This document shows, in pieces, positions 29,027-38,820 of a stretch of DNA of 64,000 nucleotides. Below the pieces are notes generated by a model. It was not told the origin of the DNA. It saw only the letters and a program-made list of their open reading frames with translations, and did no database searches. The position numbers were made by a program, and so were the translations under genes. This DNA is from Mycolicibacter sinensis (GTDB lineage: Bacteria > Actinomycetota > Actinomycetes > Mycobacteriales > Mycobacteriaceae): the NCBI RefSeq assembly GCF_001667375.1, contig NZ_LZIN01000004.1:19170-83169 (forward strand). The letters are read 5' to 3'. Numbering within the stretch: the first letter of the stretch is position 1; every line of letters begins with the position of its first letter.

Positions 29027-29935
29027 GTGATCGGCGTGGACGCGATTCTCCAGGAGTTCGACGAGCACCTGGCTTTGGAGCGGGGACGTTCCGAACACAC
29101 CCGGCGTGCCTACCTCGGTGACCTGCGGTCGCTGTTCATGTTTCTCGCCGAGCGCGGGCACAGCGGTATCGAGGCCCTGAGCCTGCCGCTGCTGCGCAGC
29201 TGGCTGGCCCAACAGGCCGGCGCCGGCGCGGCCCGCAGCACACTGGCCCGGCGCACTTCGACGGTCAAGACCTTCACCGCCTGGGCGGCCCGGCGCGGCC
29301 TGCTGGCATCCGATCCCGGGGCGCGTCTTGCGCTGCCCAAGGGCCGCCGGACGCTGCCCGCGGTGTTGCGCACTGACCAGGCGCACGCCGCGATGGCGGC
29401 CGCGAAATCCGGTGCGCAGCAAAATGACCCGCTGGCGTTGCGGGATCGTTTGATCGCCGAGTTGCTGTATGCCACCGCCGTGCGGGTCAGCGAACTGTGC
29501 GGTCTGGACCTCGACGACGTCGATTCCGGACGTCGGCTGCTAAGAGTGCTCGGCAAGGGCAACAAGCAGCGGACGGTGCCGTTCGGCGAGCCGGCCGCCG
29601 AGGCGCTGCAGGCCTGGCTGGCCCGCGGGCGCCCACTGTTGGCGACGGCGGAGTCCGGCCCGGCCCTGCTGCTCGGTGCCCGCGGCGGGCGCCTGGACCC
29701 GCGGCAGGCCCGCACCGTCGTGCACCAGACCGTCGCGGCGGTCGGGGGCGCCCCCGATATGGGGCCGCACGGGTTGCGCCACACCGCGGCCACCCATCTG
29801 CTGGAGGGCGGGGCGGATCTGCGCATCGTGCAGGAACTGCTCGGGCACTCCAGCCTGGCCACCACCCAGCTCTACACCCATGTCACGGTCGCGCGGCTGC
29901 GTGCGGTGCACGAGCGGGCCCACCCCCGGGCTTAA
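29027..29935 (+). CDS. xerC: Site-specific tyrosine recombinase XerC
   Basis: A 302-residue tyrosine recombinase that, with XerD, resolves chromosome dimers at dif. The SAM-like N-terminal DNA-binding domain is about residues 1-90. The catalytic residues are in order: Arg in [11 protein letters not shown], His-x-x-Arg in [12 protein letters not shown], His in [11 protein letters not shown] and Tyr in LYTHV. The set is complete. The start is GTG 29027. The end overlaps the convergent M23 gene by four bases. Homologue of Rv2894c. Confidence 0.94.
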   Translation: MIGVDAILQEFDEHLALERGRSEHTRRAYLGDLRSLFMFLAERGHSGIEALSLPLLRSWLAQQAGAGAARSTLARRTSTVKTFTAWAARRGLLASDPGARLALPKGRRTLPAVLRTDQAHAAMAAAKSGAQQNDPLALRDRLIAELLYATAVRVSELCGLDLDDVDSGRRLLRVLGKGNKQRTVPFGEPAAEALQAWLARGRPLLATAESGPALLLGARGGRLDPRQARTVVHQTVAAVGGAPDMGPHGLRHTAATHLLEGGADLRIVQELLGHSSLATTQLYTHVTVARLRAVHERAHPRA

Positions 29936-30420
29936 CGCAGCGGCTTGAGCCGGATCGGCGTGGCGGCCAGCAGTCCCAGCGGGTCGAGGTAGTCGGCGCG
30001 CGCGGCCGGGCCCCACATCGCACCCCAGTGCAGGCAGGCCGCGGCACCGCAGCCCGGATGGCCGGGTTCCAGGGCGCCGATCACCGTCGTCGTCGCCACT
30101 CGCTGGCCGGGCCGCACCGACGCGCGAACCGGCTGATAGCTGGTGCGCAGTCCGCCGGGATGGGCCAGCGACACCACCGGCACGCCACCCGCCAACCCGG
30201 CGAAGACCACCGTCGCGCTCCCGGCGGCATACACCGGTTGACCTGCGGCGCCGGCCAGATCCACCCCCCGATGGCCGCGCTGCCAGTCCGGCCGCGGCGC
30301 ATCAAACCCCCGCACCACCGCCGGCCGCGGGCGCAGCGGCCAGTCCAGCCGCACCGCGTCGCCGCGCGCCGGGGCGGCCAGCAGCAGGCTTGCGACCAGG
30401 AACAACGCCACGCACCGCAT
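29932..30420 (-). CDS. Exported M23-type (LytM-like) protein with an altered active site
   Basis: A 162-residue protein with a signal peptide ([19 protein letters not shown], cut near residue 20) and a LytM/peptidase M23 barrel. The first zinc motif HRGVDL gives His50 and Asp54. The second motif, normally HxH, reads Cys129-Leu-His131, so the zinc-binding His is kept but the catalytic His is replaced. It is thus probably a binding or activator protein of the EnvC/NlpD kind, or a much altered peptidase. It is the Rv2891 homologue, divergent from rpsB. Confidence 0.85.
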   Translation of the reverse strand: MRCVALFLVASLLLAAPARGDAVRLDWPLRPRPAVVRGFDAPRPDWQRGHRGVDLAGAAGQPVYAAGSATVVFAGLAGGVPVVSLAHPGGLRTSYQPVRASVRPGQRVATTTVIGALEPGHPGCGAAACLHWGAMWGPAARADYLDPLGLLAATPIRLKPLR

Positions 30421-30492
30421 TCGCCCAGTTCACCCCGGCGGCCCGGAAACCGGCCAGTCACCGCTGTGGACAAAGCACCTGTTCGGGCGGTG

Positions 30493-30498
30493 TAAACT
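30493..30498 (+). promoter_or_regulatory. -10 box (TAAACT) of rpsB-tsf
   Basis: TAAACT matches the mycobacterial -10 consensus closely and lies 154 bases before the rpsB start, leaving a leader long enough to hold the hairpin at 30552-30584. Confidence 0.5.
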
Positions 30499-30551
30499 CA
30501 TCTGCGCAGTTCGCGTATGCGGGCTGACTTCGCGTGTCTGCCATACAACCG

Positions 30552-30584
30552 GATGCCGGCGGTCCCCGACAGGGGTCCGGCATC
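30552..30584 (+). promoter_or_regulatory. Long hairpin in the rpsB leader
   Basis: GATGCCGG (30552-30559) pairs with CCGGCATC (30577-30584); inside, CCCC (30564-30567) pairs with GGGG (30572-30575) around GACA. The four extra bases CGGT on one side give a bulge. No T-run follows, so it is not a terminator. Its place 68 bases before the start fits a site for S2 autocontrol. Confidence 0.5.
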
Positions 30585-30652
30585 TCAGCAGGCACCAGGG
30601 CCCGGCCTCACCCGTCGCCGGGCGACAACCGACACAAAGGAACCATGGACTC

Positions 30653-31489
30653 ATGGCTGTTGTAACCATGAAGCAGCTGCTGGACAGCGGCGCACACTTC
30701 GGGCATCAGACCCGTCGTTGGAATCCCAAGATGAAGCGGTTCATCTTCACCGACCGCAACGGCATCTACATCATCGACTTGCAGCAGACGCTGACCTTCA
30801 TCGACAAGGCGTACGAGTTCGTCAAGGAGACCGTCGCGCACGGCGGGTCGATCATGTTCGTCGGCACCAAGAAGCAGGCGCAGGAGTCGGTCGCGGCCGA
30901 GGCCACCCGGGTCGGGATGCCGTATGTCAACCAGCGCTGGCTGGGCGGCATGCTGACCAACTTCTCCACCGTGCACAAGCGTCTGCAGCGCCTCAAGGAA
31001 CTCGAGGCCATGGAGCAGACCGGCGGCTTCGAGGGACGCACCAAGAAGGAAATCTTGATGCTGACCCGCGAGAAGAACAAGCTGGAGCGCAGCCTCGGCG
31101 GTATCCGCGACATGGCCAAGGTGCCGTCGGCGGTCTGGGTCGTCGACACCAACAAGGAGCACATCGCCGTCGGCGAGGCCCGCAAGCTGGGCATCCCGGT
31201 CATCGCGATCCTGGACACCAACTGCGATCCCGACCTGGTCGACTACCCGATCCCGGGCAATGACGACGCGATCCGCTCGGCGGCGCTGCTGACCAAGGTC
31301 ATCGCCTCCGCGGTGGCCGAGGGGCTGCAGGCCCGGGCGGGCCAGGGCAACGGCGAGGGCAAGGCTTCGGCCGAGGCGGTTGAGCCGCTGGCCGAGTGGG
31401 AGCAGGAGCTGCTGGCGGGCGCCACCACCTCCGCGCCCGACGCCGAGGCCGCAGCTGCCGGCCCCGAAACCACCACCGACGCATCGTAG
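30653..31489 (+). CDS. rpsB: 30S ribosomal protein S2
   Basis: A 278-residue ribosomal protein that joins late in 30S assembly. The start [24 protein letters not shown] and the block [11 protein letters not shown] (about residue 95) are diagnostic. An acidic Ala-rich tail after residue 235 is an actinobacterial feature. ATG 30653 follows AAAGGAACC. It is followed by tsf after 12 bases (Rv2890c-Rv2889c order). Confidence 0.97.
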   Translation: MAVVTMKQLLDSGAHFGHQTRRWNPKMKRFIFTDRNGIYIIDLQQTLTFIDKAYEFVKETVAHGGSIMFVGTKKQAQESVAAEATRVGMPYVNQRWLGGMLTNFSTVHKRLQRLKELEAMEQTGGFEGRTKKEILMLTREKNKLERSLGGIRDMAKVPSAVWVVDTNKEHIAVGEARKLGIPVIAILDTNCDPDLVDYPIPGNDDAIRSAALLTKVIASAVAEGLQARAGQGNGEGKASAEAVEPLAEWEQELLAGATTSAPDAEAAAAGPETTTDAS

Positions 31490-31501
31490 GAAAGGCACAC
31501 A

Positions 31502-32317
31502 GTGGCGAACTACACCGCTGCCGACGTCAAGCGGCTTCGGGAACTGACCGGCGCAGGCATGATGGACTGCAAGAACGCGCTGGCCGAGAGTGACGGCGAC
31601 TTCGACAAGGCCGTCGAGGTGCTGCGAATCAAGGGCGCCAAGGACGTCGGCAAGCGCGCTGAGCGCGCCACCGCCGAAGGCCTGGTCGCCGCCAAGGGCG
31701 GCGCGCTGATCGAGCTGAACTCCGAGACGGACTTCGTCGCCAAGAACGACGAGTTCAAGGCGCTGGCCGAGGAGGTCGTCACGGCCGCCGCGGCGGCCAA
31801 GACCTCCGATGTCGAGGAGCTCAAGAGCGCCAAGACGGGGGAGCGCACCGTCGGTGAGGCCATCGAGGCGCTGTCGGCCAAGATCGGCGAGAAGCTCGAA
31901 CTGCGCCGCGTCGCCTACTTCGACGGCACCGTGGAGACCTACCTGCACAAGCGGGCCTCCGACCTGCCGCCGGCGGTGGGGGTGCTGGTGGAGTACTCCG
32001 GCTCGGACAAAGAGGCGGCCCACGCGGTCGCGCTGCAGATCGCCGCGCTCAAGGCCAAGTACCTAACTCGCGACGACGTGCCCGCCGACCTGGTGGCCAA
32101 CGAGCGGCGCATCGCCGAGGAGACGGCCAAGGAGGAGGGCAAGCCGGAGGCCGCCCTGCCCAAGATCGTCGAGGGCCGGGTGACCGGCTTCTTCAAGGAC
32201 GTCGTGCTGCTGGAGCAGTCGTCGGTGTCCGACTCGAAGAAGACGGTCAAGGCGCTGCTCGACGAAGCGGGCGTGACGGTGACCCGCTTCGCGCGGTTCG
32301 AGGTCGGCCAGGCCTAA
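31502..32317 (+). CDS. tsf: Elongation factor Ts
   Basis: A 271-residue nucleotide exchange factor for EF-Tu. The N-terminal UBA-like domain starts [23 protein letters not shown], and the conserved TDFVAKND (about residue 79) contains the Asp-Phe that opens the EF-Tu nucleotide site. GTG 31502 with AGGAAAGG upstream. A -10 box for the following amidase lies just after its stop. Confidence 0.97.
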   Translation: MANYTAADVKRLRELTGAGMMDCKNALAESDGDFDKAVEVLRIKGAKDVGKRAERATAEGLVAAKGGALIELNSETDFVAKNDEFKALAEEVVTAAAAAKTSDVEELKSAKTGERTVGEAIEALSAKIGEKLELRRVAYFDGTVETYLHKRASDLPPAVGVLVEYSGSDKEAAHAVALQIAALKAKYLTRDDVPADLVANERRIAEETAKEEGKPEAALPKIVEGRVTGFFKDVVLLEQSSVSDSKKTVKALLDEAGVTVTRFARFEVGQA

Positions 32318-32336
32318 ACGGTTCTGGCGGCCTTGC

Positions 32337-32342
32337 TAGCGT
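32337..32342 (+). promoter_or_regulatory. -10 box (TAGCGT) for a leaderless amidase transcript
   Basis: TAGCGT ends six bases before ATG 32349, with no ribosome site between them. Confidence 0.4.
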
Positions 32343-32348
32343 CAGGAC

Positions 32349-33758
32349 ATGCAACATGTCCACGCTTTCGGCGACGACGCGCTCGGCGACTCCGACACGG
32401 TCGGCTTGGTTGAGCGGATCCGATCAGGCGATGTGTCGCCCGCCGACCTCGTCGACGCCGCGATCGCGCGCACCGAGGCGGTCAACCCGCAGCTGAACGC
32501 GCTGGCCTACCGGGCGTTCGACCGCGCCCGGGCCGAGGCGACGGCACCTCGCGAGGGCTACTTTGCCGGTGTCCCGACGTTCGTCAAGGACAACGTCAAT
32601 GTCGCCGGGATGCCGACCATGCAGGGCACCGACGCGTGGCAGCCGCACGCCGCTGCCGCCGACGGCGACTTCGCCCGGCTCTACCTCGGTACCGGGCTGA
32701 TCGCGCTGGGCAAGACCCAGCTGTCCGAGTTCGGGTTCAGCGCCGCCGCCGAGCACCCGCGGCTGGGCGCGGTGCGCAACCCGTGGAACACCGACTACAC
32801 CGCGGCGGCGTCGTCGTCGGGTTCGGCGGCGTTCGTCGCTGCCGGGGTGGTGCCGATCGCGCACGCCAACGACGGCGGCGGCTCCATCCGAATCCCGGCG
32901 GCGTGCAACGGCCTGGTCGGCCTCAAACCGTCGCGGGGCCGGCTGCCGCTGGACAAAGACCTGCGCGCCATGCCGGTGCGCATCGTCTACAACGGCGTGG
33001 TCACCCGCTCGGTGCGGGACACCGCGGCCTTCTACGCCGAAGCGGAGCGGATCTGGCGCAACACCAAGTTGCCCCCGATCGGCGACGTCCGGGCGCCGGG
33101 TGCCCATCGGCTCAAGGTCGCGGTGATCACCCAGTCGATCCAGCGCGAGACGTCGACGGAGATGCGCGAGCTGACCTTGAAGACCGCCGCGCTGCTCGAG
33201 GAGCTCGGCCATCACGTCGAATACCTCGACCATCCGCCGGTGCCCGAGTCGTTCGCCGACGACTTCCTGCTCTACTGGGCCTTTCTGGCGACCGCGCTGG
33301 TGCGCGGGGGGCGGCGGATGTTCGGCCCCACCTTCGACCGCAGCCGGCTGGACAACCTGACGCTGGGCCTGGATCGCCATGCCTCCCGGCGCCTGTACCG
33401 GCTGCCGCTGGCGATCGCCCGGCTGGCGAGCATGCGCCGCCACACCGCGCGATTGTTCCGCAACTACGACGTGGTGCTCACCCCGACACTGGCCCACGAG
33501 ACCCCCAAAGTCGGCCACCTGGATCCCACCGCCGACTATCAGCAGATCATCGACCGGCTGATGGACTGGGTGGCGTTCACCCCGCTGCAGAACGCCTCGG
33601 GCGACCCGGCGATCTCGCTGCCGCTGGCCGAATCCGCGGCCGGGCTGCCGGTGGGCATGATGTTCAGCGCCCATTTCGGCCAGGACGCCCGGCTGCTGGA
33701 GTTGGCCTACGAACTGGAGGCGGCCAAGCCCTGGCCCACGATCACCGGCCGGGGCTAG
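32349..33758 (+). CDS. amiC: Amidase (AmiC type)
   Basis: A 469-residue amidase-signature enzyme that hydrolyses an amide with a Ser-cisSer-Lys triad. Lys80 (FVKDN), the Ser cluster SSSGSA at 155-160 (cis-Ser) and the nucleophile Ser179 in [11 protein letters not shown] are all present. The C-terminal block [12 protein letters not shown] then GLPVGMMF is standard. The substrate is unknown; the M. tuberculosis homologue is Rv2888c. It is convergent with a MarR gene after 46 bases. Confidence 0.92.
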   Translation: MQHVHAFGDDALGDSDTVGLVERIRSGDVSPADLVDAAIARTEAVNPQLNALAYRAFDRARAEATAPREGYFAGVPTFVKDNVNVAGMPTMQGTDAWQPHAAAADGDFARLYLGTGLIALGKTQLSEFGFSAAAEHPRLGAVRNPWNTDYTAAASSSGSAAFVAAGVVPIAHANDGGGSIRIPAACNGLVGLKPSRGRLPLDKDLRAMPVRIVYNGVVTRSVRDTAAFYAEAERIWRNTKLPPIGDVRAPGAHRLKVAVITQSIQRETSTEMRELTLKTAALLEELGHHVEYLDHPPVPESFADDFLLYWAFLATALVRGGRRMFGPTFDRSRLDNLTLGLDRHASRRLYRLPLAIARLASMRRHTARLFRNYDVVLTPTLAHETPKVGHLDPTADYQQIIDRLMDWVAFTPLQNASGDPAISLPLAESAAGLPVGMMFSAHFGQDARLLELAYELEAAKPWPTITGRG

Positions 33759-33804
33759 CGGCGGTCGCAAGCGCGGCGAAGCCGGGCGAAACGGGCCGCC
33801 GCCA

Positions 33805-34227
33805 TCAACACTGGTCGCCGATCCGTTCCAGCATCTGCCGGAACCGGTGCTGCTCGGCCGGGCTCAGGGCCGCCAGCACCCGGCCGTCGGCGACCCGCAC
33901 CGCCTCTTCGGCCTGGGTCAGTAGCTCGCGACCGGCATCGGTCAGCGTTGCCGGCAGCGCCCGCCCGGACGGCACCGACTGCGGCCGGCTCACCGCGCCC
34001 CGGTTCTGCAGCCGGTGCAGCACGGTGTTCATGGCCTGCGGTGTGACGCTGGTGTGCCGGGCCAACTCGGCGCTGGACAACCCCGGGCGCACCGAAAGCA
34101 CCCGCATGCACACGAATTCGGGAAGCGTCAGCCCCAGTGGTCCGAGCACCGCCGAGACCTGCGGGCGCAGTGCCGAGCTGACCCGGTACAGCAGATAACC
34201 CAGCGGAGCGCTGTCCACGTCACCCAT
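33805..34227 (-). CDS. MarR-family transcriptional regulator
   Basis: A 140-residue winged-helix protein. The recognition helix region SSAELARHTSVTPQAMNTVLHRLQNRG (about residues 55-80) and the wing with RALPATLTDAGREL are typical of MarR. It probably acts as a ligand-responsive dimer. It matches Rv2887 in position (next to amiC). It lies 39 bases downstream of the HycE-like gene in the same direction, so it may also be read from the upstream cluster. No clear MarR palindrome is seen before it. Confidence 0.9.
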   Translation of the reverse strand: MGDVDSAPLGYLLYRVSSALRPQVSAVLGPLGLTLPEFVCMRVLSVRPGLSSAELARHTSVTPQAMNTVLHRLQNRGAVSRPQSVPSGRALPATLTDAGRELLTQAEEAVRVADGRVLAALSPAEQHRFRQMLERIGDQC

Positions 34228-34266
34228 ATCAAAGATCCTGACATACGCGGTCGCGGTTACGAGCCG

Positions 34267-35742
34267 CTATAAATCGTTTCCCGCGTACGACAGGTTGAAG
34301 CTTTTGTTCGTCAGCGGGAAGTCCGGGACGATGGTGTCGTCGCTCAGGCAAACCGGCAGTGCGGGCCAGTTGAACCAGGACGGGTCGACGATCTTGGCGC
34401 GGGTGATGACTCCGTCGGCGCCGATCTCCACCCGGTGCACGATGGTGCCGCGCCAGCCCTCGACGATCCCGATACCGGACCCGCCCGCGGCGGGTATCTC
34501 CGCTGTGAACTCAAGCGGCCCGCGATGGTTCTCGATCAGGTTGCGGCACAGCGCCACCGAGGCGGCGAACTCGTCGCGGCGGACGGTATAGCGGGCGAGC
34601 ACGTCGCCGGTTGACGCCGTCGCCTCGGTTACCGGCAGGTCGGTCAGCGGATGGTCGAGGCGGGCATCGGTGACCAGCCCACTGGCCCGTGCCACATAGC
34701 CCAGGGTCGCAAGCGCTTTCGCATCGCCCCGATGCAGCACCGAGGTGCCGGCGAACCGGTCGTAGATCACCGAATTGCCCAGCGTCAGTTCGGCGATCTC
34801 AGCGATGTCGTCGGCCAGCTCCTGCAACTGCTCCGGATCGGGGAGTGTTTGCAGCACAACGCCACCCGGCCGGATCGCCTGGCGCAGCAAGCGGTGGCCG
34901 GTCACTTGCGCGTTGATCCGCAGTAGCTGTTCGCGGGCGCGTTGGGCGTGGACGTTGGCCAACCCGAAGCTGACATCGTTGGCCAATGCGCCCAGGTCGG
35001 CGGCGTGGTTGTAGAGCCGCTCGAGTTCGACGAGCAGAGCGCGCAACCGGTGCGCCGGATCCGGCAGCTGGAGCCCGAGGGCGTCCTCGACGGCCAGGCT
35101 GTGCGCCAGGGCGTGGCCGGCCGAGGTGTCACCGCTGATCCGCTCGGCGAGTTCGACGGCGGCGCCGGCGGCCCGGCCGGCGAACAGTCGCTCGATTCCG
35201 CGGTGCACGAACCACAGCCTCGCCTTGAGCCGCAGTATGGATTCCCCGACCACCGAGAAGCGGAAGTGTCCCGGCTCGATCAGGCCGGCGTGCACCGGCC
35301 CGACCGGAATCTCGTAGACACCGGCCCCCTCGACATTGAGGAACGGGAAACGGCCCGCCGCAACGAAATCCGGCGGTGGCCCGGCGTCGTTGCGCATCGG
35401 GTGCCAATTCTCCGGCCAGTGCGCGTGCCGTACCAGGCGGCGGGGCTGCGGATGGCCGACCGGGGTGATCCCGTAGAGGTCGAGCATCTCCCGTTCGAAG
35501 CGGCCGGCCTGAAACGACAGGCCGGCCAGGGAGGGAACTGACGGGTGCTGCGCCGAAACGGTCAGGGTCAGCTCGGTACGACGGTCCGGGCGGCCCGCCA
35601 GGAACAGATACACCACCCGCAGGCTGTCGCCGTCGTCGTGGGCGGCAACCAGTGCGAGCCGGAAGCCGTCGGCCAGCAACCCCGCGGCCGCGTCGGGCAG
35701 CTCGGTGTCGGTGACCGCAGCGCGGGTAACCGTAGCTGTCAC
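34267..35742 (-). CDS. HycE/NuoCD-like large subunit lacking [NiFe] ligands
   Basis: A 491-residue subunit made of a NuoC-like domain (about residues 30-120; FEREMLDLYGITPVGHPQPRR) fused to a NuoD/[NiFe] large-subunit domain. In real hydrogenases the two CxxC pairs bind Ni-Fe; here the first site reads ISGDT (202-206) and the second DPSWFNW (453-459), and the protein has only two cysteines in all (399 and 465), neither at these places. It cannot hold a Ni-Fe centre. It is the Rv0087 (hycE) homologue, last of the seven-gene cluster; its start overlaps the preceding gene by four bases. It likely contacts a quinone or another carrier, as NuoD does. Confidence 0.88.
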   Translation of the reverse strand: MTATVTRAAVTDTELPDAAAGLLADGFRLALVAAHDDGDSLRVVYLFLAGRPDRRTELTLTVSAQHPSVPSLAGLSFQAGRFEREMLDLYGITPVGHPQPRRLVRHAHWPENWHPMRNDAGPPPDFVAAGRFPFLNVEGAGVYEIPVGPVHAGLIEPGHFRFSVVGESILRLKARLWFVHRGIERLFAGRAAGAAVELAERISGDTSAGHALAHSLAVEDALGLQLPDPAHRLRALLVELERLYNHAADLGALANDVSFGLANVHAQRAREQLLRINAQVTGHRLLRQAIRPGGVVLQTLPDPEQLQELADDIAEIAELTLGNSVIYDRFAGTSVLHRGDAKALATLGYVARASGLVTDARLDHPLTDLPVTEATASTGDVLARYTVRRDEFAASVALCRNLIENHRGPLEFTAEIPAAGGSGIGIVEGWRGTIVHRVEIGADGVITRAKIVDPSWFNWPALPVCLSDDTIVPDFPLTNKSFNLSYAGNDL

Positions 35743-37205
35743 AGTGCCCCCAGCTGGGTTGCGGCGGTGGTGAACAGGCCCGCCAACGGGCCCGCGGTGA
35801 TTCCCAGGGCCACTGAGACCAGCACACCGGCCACCAGCGCGGCCGCGACTGTGGCCGGCACGAGGATCTGCGGGCCCTCGGCGCTCGCGGCGCCCAGCAG
35901 CATGCGGCCGGAGTTCGCGGTCAGCGCGGCGAAGGCCACCAACAGCGCCGTCAGTGCCAGTGCCAGGGCCCAGGCCAGCTGGGCGTCGGCCAGCGACATC
36001 GCGATCGCCAGCTCACTGGCGAACATCGCGAACGGCGGCAAGCCGAGCAGCACCACCATGCCGACTGCGAATGCGCCGCCCACCAGCCGTGATCTGCCCA
36101 ACACCGCGGTGATCTCGCCGATCGCCGTGGTGCCGTGCGCGGCCTGCAGCTGGCCGCCGGCCAGGAACAGCACTGTCTTGCCGACCCCGTGCGCCAGCAC
36201 GTGCAGCAGCAGCGCGGCGATTGCCGGCACGGTGCCGGCCGACGTGGCGACCGCGATCAAACCCATCGTCTCCATCGACGAATAGGCCAGCATCCGTTTG
36301 AGATCGGCGGTGACGGTCAGCAGCAGCGCGGCGATGAGCATCGTGGCCAACCCGGTGGTCAGCAGCGCGGTCCGCAGAAAAGTGGGGCCCACCGCGGCGT
36401 CGATGATCGGTTTGAGCCGGATCAGCACCGAGAACGCGACGGACAGCAAGACCCCGCTCATCAATGCCGAAACCGGCGCCGGTGCCTGACTGTGCGCATC
36501 GGCCAGCCAGCTGTGAAACGGTGCCAGACCCATCTTCGCGCCGTAGCCGATCAGCAACAGCGCACCGGCCAGTCGGGTGACCGCCGGGTCGAGTCCGGCG
36601 GCATGGGCCACCAGGACGTCGAGGTGCAGGGCGTCCTCGCTGCCGGCACCGGCATGGCGAGCGGCGAAGTGCAGCAGCACGGTGCCCAGGAACGCGATGG
36701 TGATGCCCACCGAACACACCATGACGTACTTCCAGGTGGCCTCCAGCGCGGCCCGGCTGCGGTGGTGCCCGACCAGGAACGCGGTCACCACCGTGGTGGC
36801 CTCAACGGCGACCCACACCACCCCGATGTTGTTGGCCGACACCGCAAGAGCCATCGCAGCCAGAAACGCGGGGGTGAGGATGCCGTACAGCCGTGCGCCA
36901 CGACGATCGGTCACCCCGCGGGCCAGCTCGGCGTCGACGTAGCCGATGCTCGCCCAGGTCGCCAGGCTGCCGACCACACCGATCACGATCAGCATGGTCA
37001 CCGACAGCGCGTCGGCGCGCAGCAAGCCGTTCAGTGCCAGATGCGCGCGGTCGTCCAGCCGAATCCCCAGGGCGACCCCGCTGCCCAGAATCGTCAGCGC
37101 CGACACCAACGTCGCGACAGCGCTGAGCCGGCGCCAGCCGACCACGACGGAGATCAGCGACGCCACAACGGGTGTCAGAAACGGAAGCAGCATCAGTGGT
37201 GTCAT
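35739..37205 (-). CDS. HyfF/HycQ-like proton antiporter subunit
   Basis: A 488-residue membrane protein of the Mrp/NuoN family, about 14 helices. The channel residues are kept: Glu135 (WVAVEA), Lys224 (GYGAKMGLAPFHSWL), Lys303 (ADLKRMLAYSS) and Lys343 (HGVGKTVLF). This argues for real ion pumping. It is the Rv0086 homologue. It overlaps the HyfE-like gene by one base and the HycE-like gene by four bases, so the products are made in linked amounts. Confidence 0.9.
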   Translation of the reverse strand: MTPLMLLPFLTPVVASLISVVVGWRRLSAVATLVSALTILGSGVALGIRLDDRAHLALNGLLRADALSVTMLIVIGVVGSLATWASIGYVDAELARGVTDRRGARLYGILTPAFLAAMALAVSANNIGVVWVAVEATTVVTAFLVGHHRSRAALEATWKYVMVCSVGITIAFLGTVLLHFAARHAGAGSEDALHLDVLVAHAAGLDPAVTRLAGALLLIGYGAKMGLAPFHSWLADAHSQAPAPVSALMSGVLLSVAFSVLIRLKPIIDAAVGPTFLRTALLTTGLATMLIAALLLTVTADLKRMLAYSSMETMGLIAVATSAGTVPAIAALLLHVLAHGVGKTVLFLAGGQLQAAHGTTAIGEITAVLGRSRLVGGAFAVGMVVLLGLPPFAMFASELAIAMSLADAQLAWALALALTALLVAFAALTANSGRMLLGAASAEGPQILVPATVAAALVAGVLVSVALGITAGPLAGLFTTAATQLGAL

Positions 37206-37861
37206 CAGTCGCGCAACTCCCGCAGCAGGTCCAGATCCACTCCGCCAAAGGCGTTGCGCAAACGGCCGGTCAGCACACCGAGCACGATCAACACGAACAG
37301 CACATCCAGCGACGCGCCGAGTTCGACGATCAGCGGGACACCGGCGGTCAGCAGGAAGGCGGTGGCGGCGATCCCGTTGTCCAGCATCAGCAGTCCGACC
37401 GCCTGCGAAATGGCATGGCGGCGGGTCGCCATCATGAACAGTGCGACCAACACGGTGGCGATAGCTGCCGGGGCGGCGTTGGTCGCGGTGCTGCGCTGCA
37501 GGTCGACGACCGGCTGGGCGATCGTGAACGCCGCGACCACCAGCGCGGTGACTACCAGCAGTGATGCGGCGGTGCTGACCAGGGGGGTGGCTTCGCGGCG
37601 TTCCTGCCGTTCGGCACCCAGCGCGCGGGCCAACAGCCAGGGCAACGCGACGGCGCGCACGGCGAACACCCCGACCCCCACCGCGATCAGGGCCCGATCA
37701 TGGTCCTGTACACCGCGAACCACCGGGATGGCGGCCAGCGCCGCGCCTTGGGCCACGAGCAGCACCCGCACGATCGCCGACAGGTCGCGGCGCCAGACGG
37801 CCAGCACCGCGGCCAGCAGCACTCCGCCGGCGGCCAGATCCAGCATGTTGTCGTAGCTCAT
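37205..37861 (-). CDS. HyfE/HycP-like membrane subunit
   Basis: A 218-residue protein with about six membrane helices (for example [17 protein letters not shown] at the start and [20 protein letters not shown] near residue 177), of the HyfE type with NuoK-like features. The start at 37861 overlaps the upstream NuoH-like gene by four bases. The longer open frame to 38686 is an overprint of that gene and was not used. Homologue of Rv0085. Confidence 0.85.
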   Translation of the reverse strand: MSYDNMLDLAAGGVLLAAVLAVWRRDLSAIVRVLLVAQGAALAAIPVVRGVQDHDRALIAVGVGVFAVRAVALPWLLARALGAERQERREATPLVSTAASLLVVTALVVAAFTIAQPVVDLQRSTATNAAPAAIATVLVALFMMATRRHAISQAVGLLMLDNGIAATAFLLTAGVPLIVELGASLDVLFVLIVLGVLTGRLRNAFGGVDLDLLRELRD

Positions 37862-38820
37862 CCGCCCGCTCCGGTGAAGAAGTTCGCTGCCGTCACTGCC
37901 AGCAACGCCAACACGAAGGACCCGGCCAGCAGTTCGGGCACCCGGAACAGCCGCAGTTTGGCGATGAACACCTCGATGCCGGCCAGGGCGCCCGCCAGCA
38001 CGGCCACCTTGATCGCGATCGCACCGGCGCCCACCGCCACGTCGATCAGGTCCGGATTCGCCCCGGCGATGCCCCACGGGAAGAACAGGTTGGCCAGCAG
38101 CGCAAGCAGCACCGTCAGCCGCATGCCGGCGGCCCACTCGATCAGCGCGAGCTTGGGACCGGCGTATTCCAGCACCATGGCCTCGTGCACCATCGTCAGC
38201 TCCAGGTGGGTGGACGGATTGTCCACCGGCAGCCGGCCGGTCTCGGCGACGATGACGATGACCAGCGCGACGAACGCCAGCGCACTGGCCAACGTGATCA
38301 CCTGGCCGGGGTGCTCCATGGTGTTGCCGACGATGGCGCCCAGATTGGCCGACCCCGCCGGAATCGACAGCGCGAACACCGCCAGCAGAATGGTCGGTTC
38401 CACCAGCGCTGCGATGGTGATCTCGCGGCTGGCGCCCATCCCGCCGAATGCCGTGGCGGTGTCGATCCCGGCCAGCGTGAGGGCCACGGTGCCCAGGAAC
38501 AGCAGCCCTACCACGGTGACCAGGTCGGCGACCGGGTCCAGCGGCGAACCCGTCGCCACCAGTGGGGCAGTGGCGACGATGACCAGCGTGGTGGCGGCCA
38601 GTGCCGCCGGCGCCGCGGCGAACACCCAGGTGGTGCCGAGTGGCTTGAGCACCTGCTTGCCGAGCAGCTTGCGCAGGTCGCGCCACGGCTGCAGGACTCC
38701 GGCGCCGGCGCGGCCCTCGGCGCGCGCCCGGACCTGTCGCATCAGGCCGATCACCAGCGGGGCGCCGAATATGACACCGGCGACCTGCACGAAACCGGCC
38801 AGATAAGTCATCGCGTTCAT
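37858..38820 (-). CDS. NuoH/HycD-like membrane subunit
   Basis: A 320-residue protein with about eight helices that links the redox arm to the membrane arm. [16 protein letters not shown] (about residues 41-56) and [19 protein letters not shown] (about 192-210) are the NuoH signatures, with acidic residues Glu193, Glu207, Glu213 and Glu219 lining the expected E-channel. The start at 38820 (MNAMTYL) overlaps the preceding gene by four bases. Homologue of Rv0084 (hycD). Confidence 0.9.
   Translation of the reverse strand: MNAMTYLAGFVQVAGVIFGAPLVIGLMRQVRARAEGRAGAGVLQPWRDLRKLLGKQVLKPLGTTWVFAAAPAALAATTLVIVATAPLVATGSPLDPVADLVTVVGLLFLGTVALTLAGIDTATAFGGMGASREITIAALVEPTILLAVFALSIPAGSANLGAIVGNTMEHPGQVITLASALAFVALVIVIVAETGRLPVDNPSTHLELTMVHEAMVLEYAGPKLALIEWAAGMRLTVLLALLANLFFPWGIAGANPDLIDVAVGAGAIAIKVAVLAGALAGIEVFIAKLRLFRVPELLAGSFVLALLAVTAANFFTGAGG

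Noticed and set aside
34267..35742. Calling the HycE-like protein a [NiFe] hydrogenase
   Set aside because: All four ligand cysteines are missing and no maturation gene is in the window.
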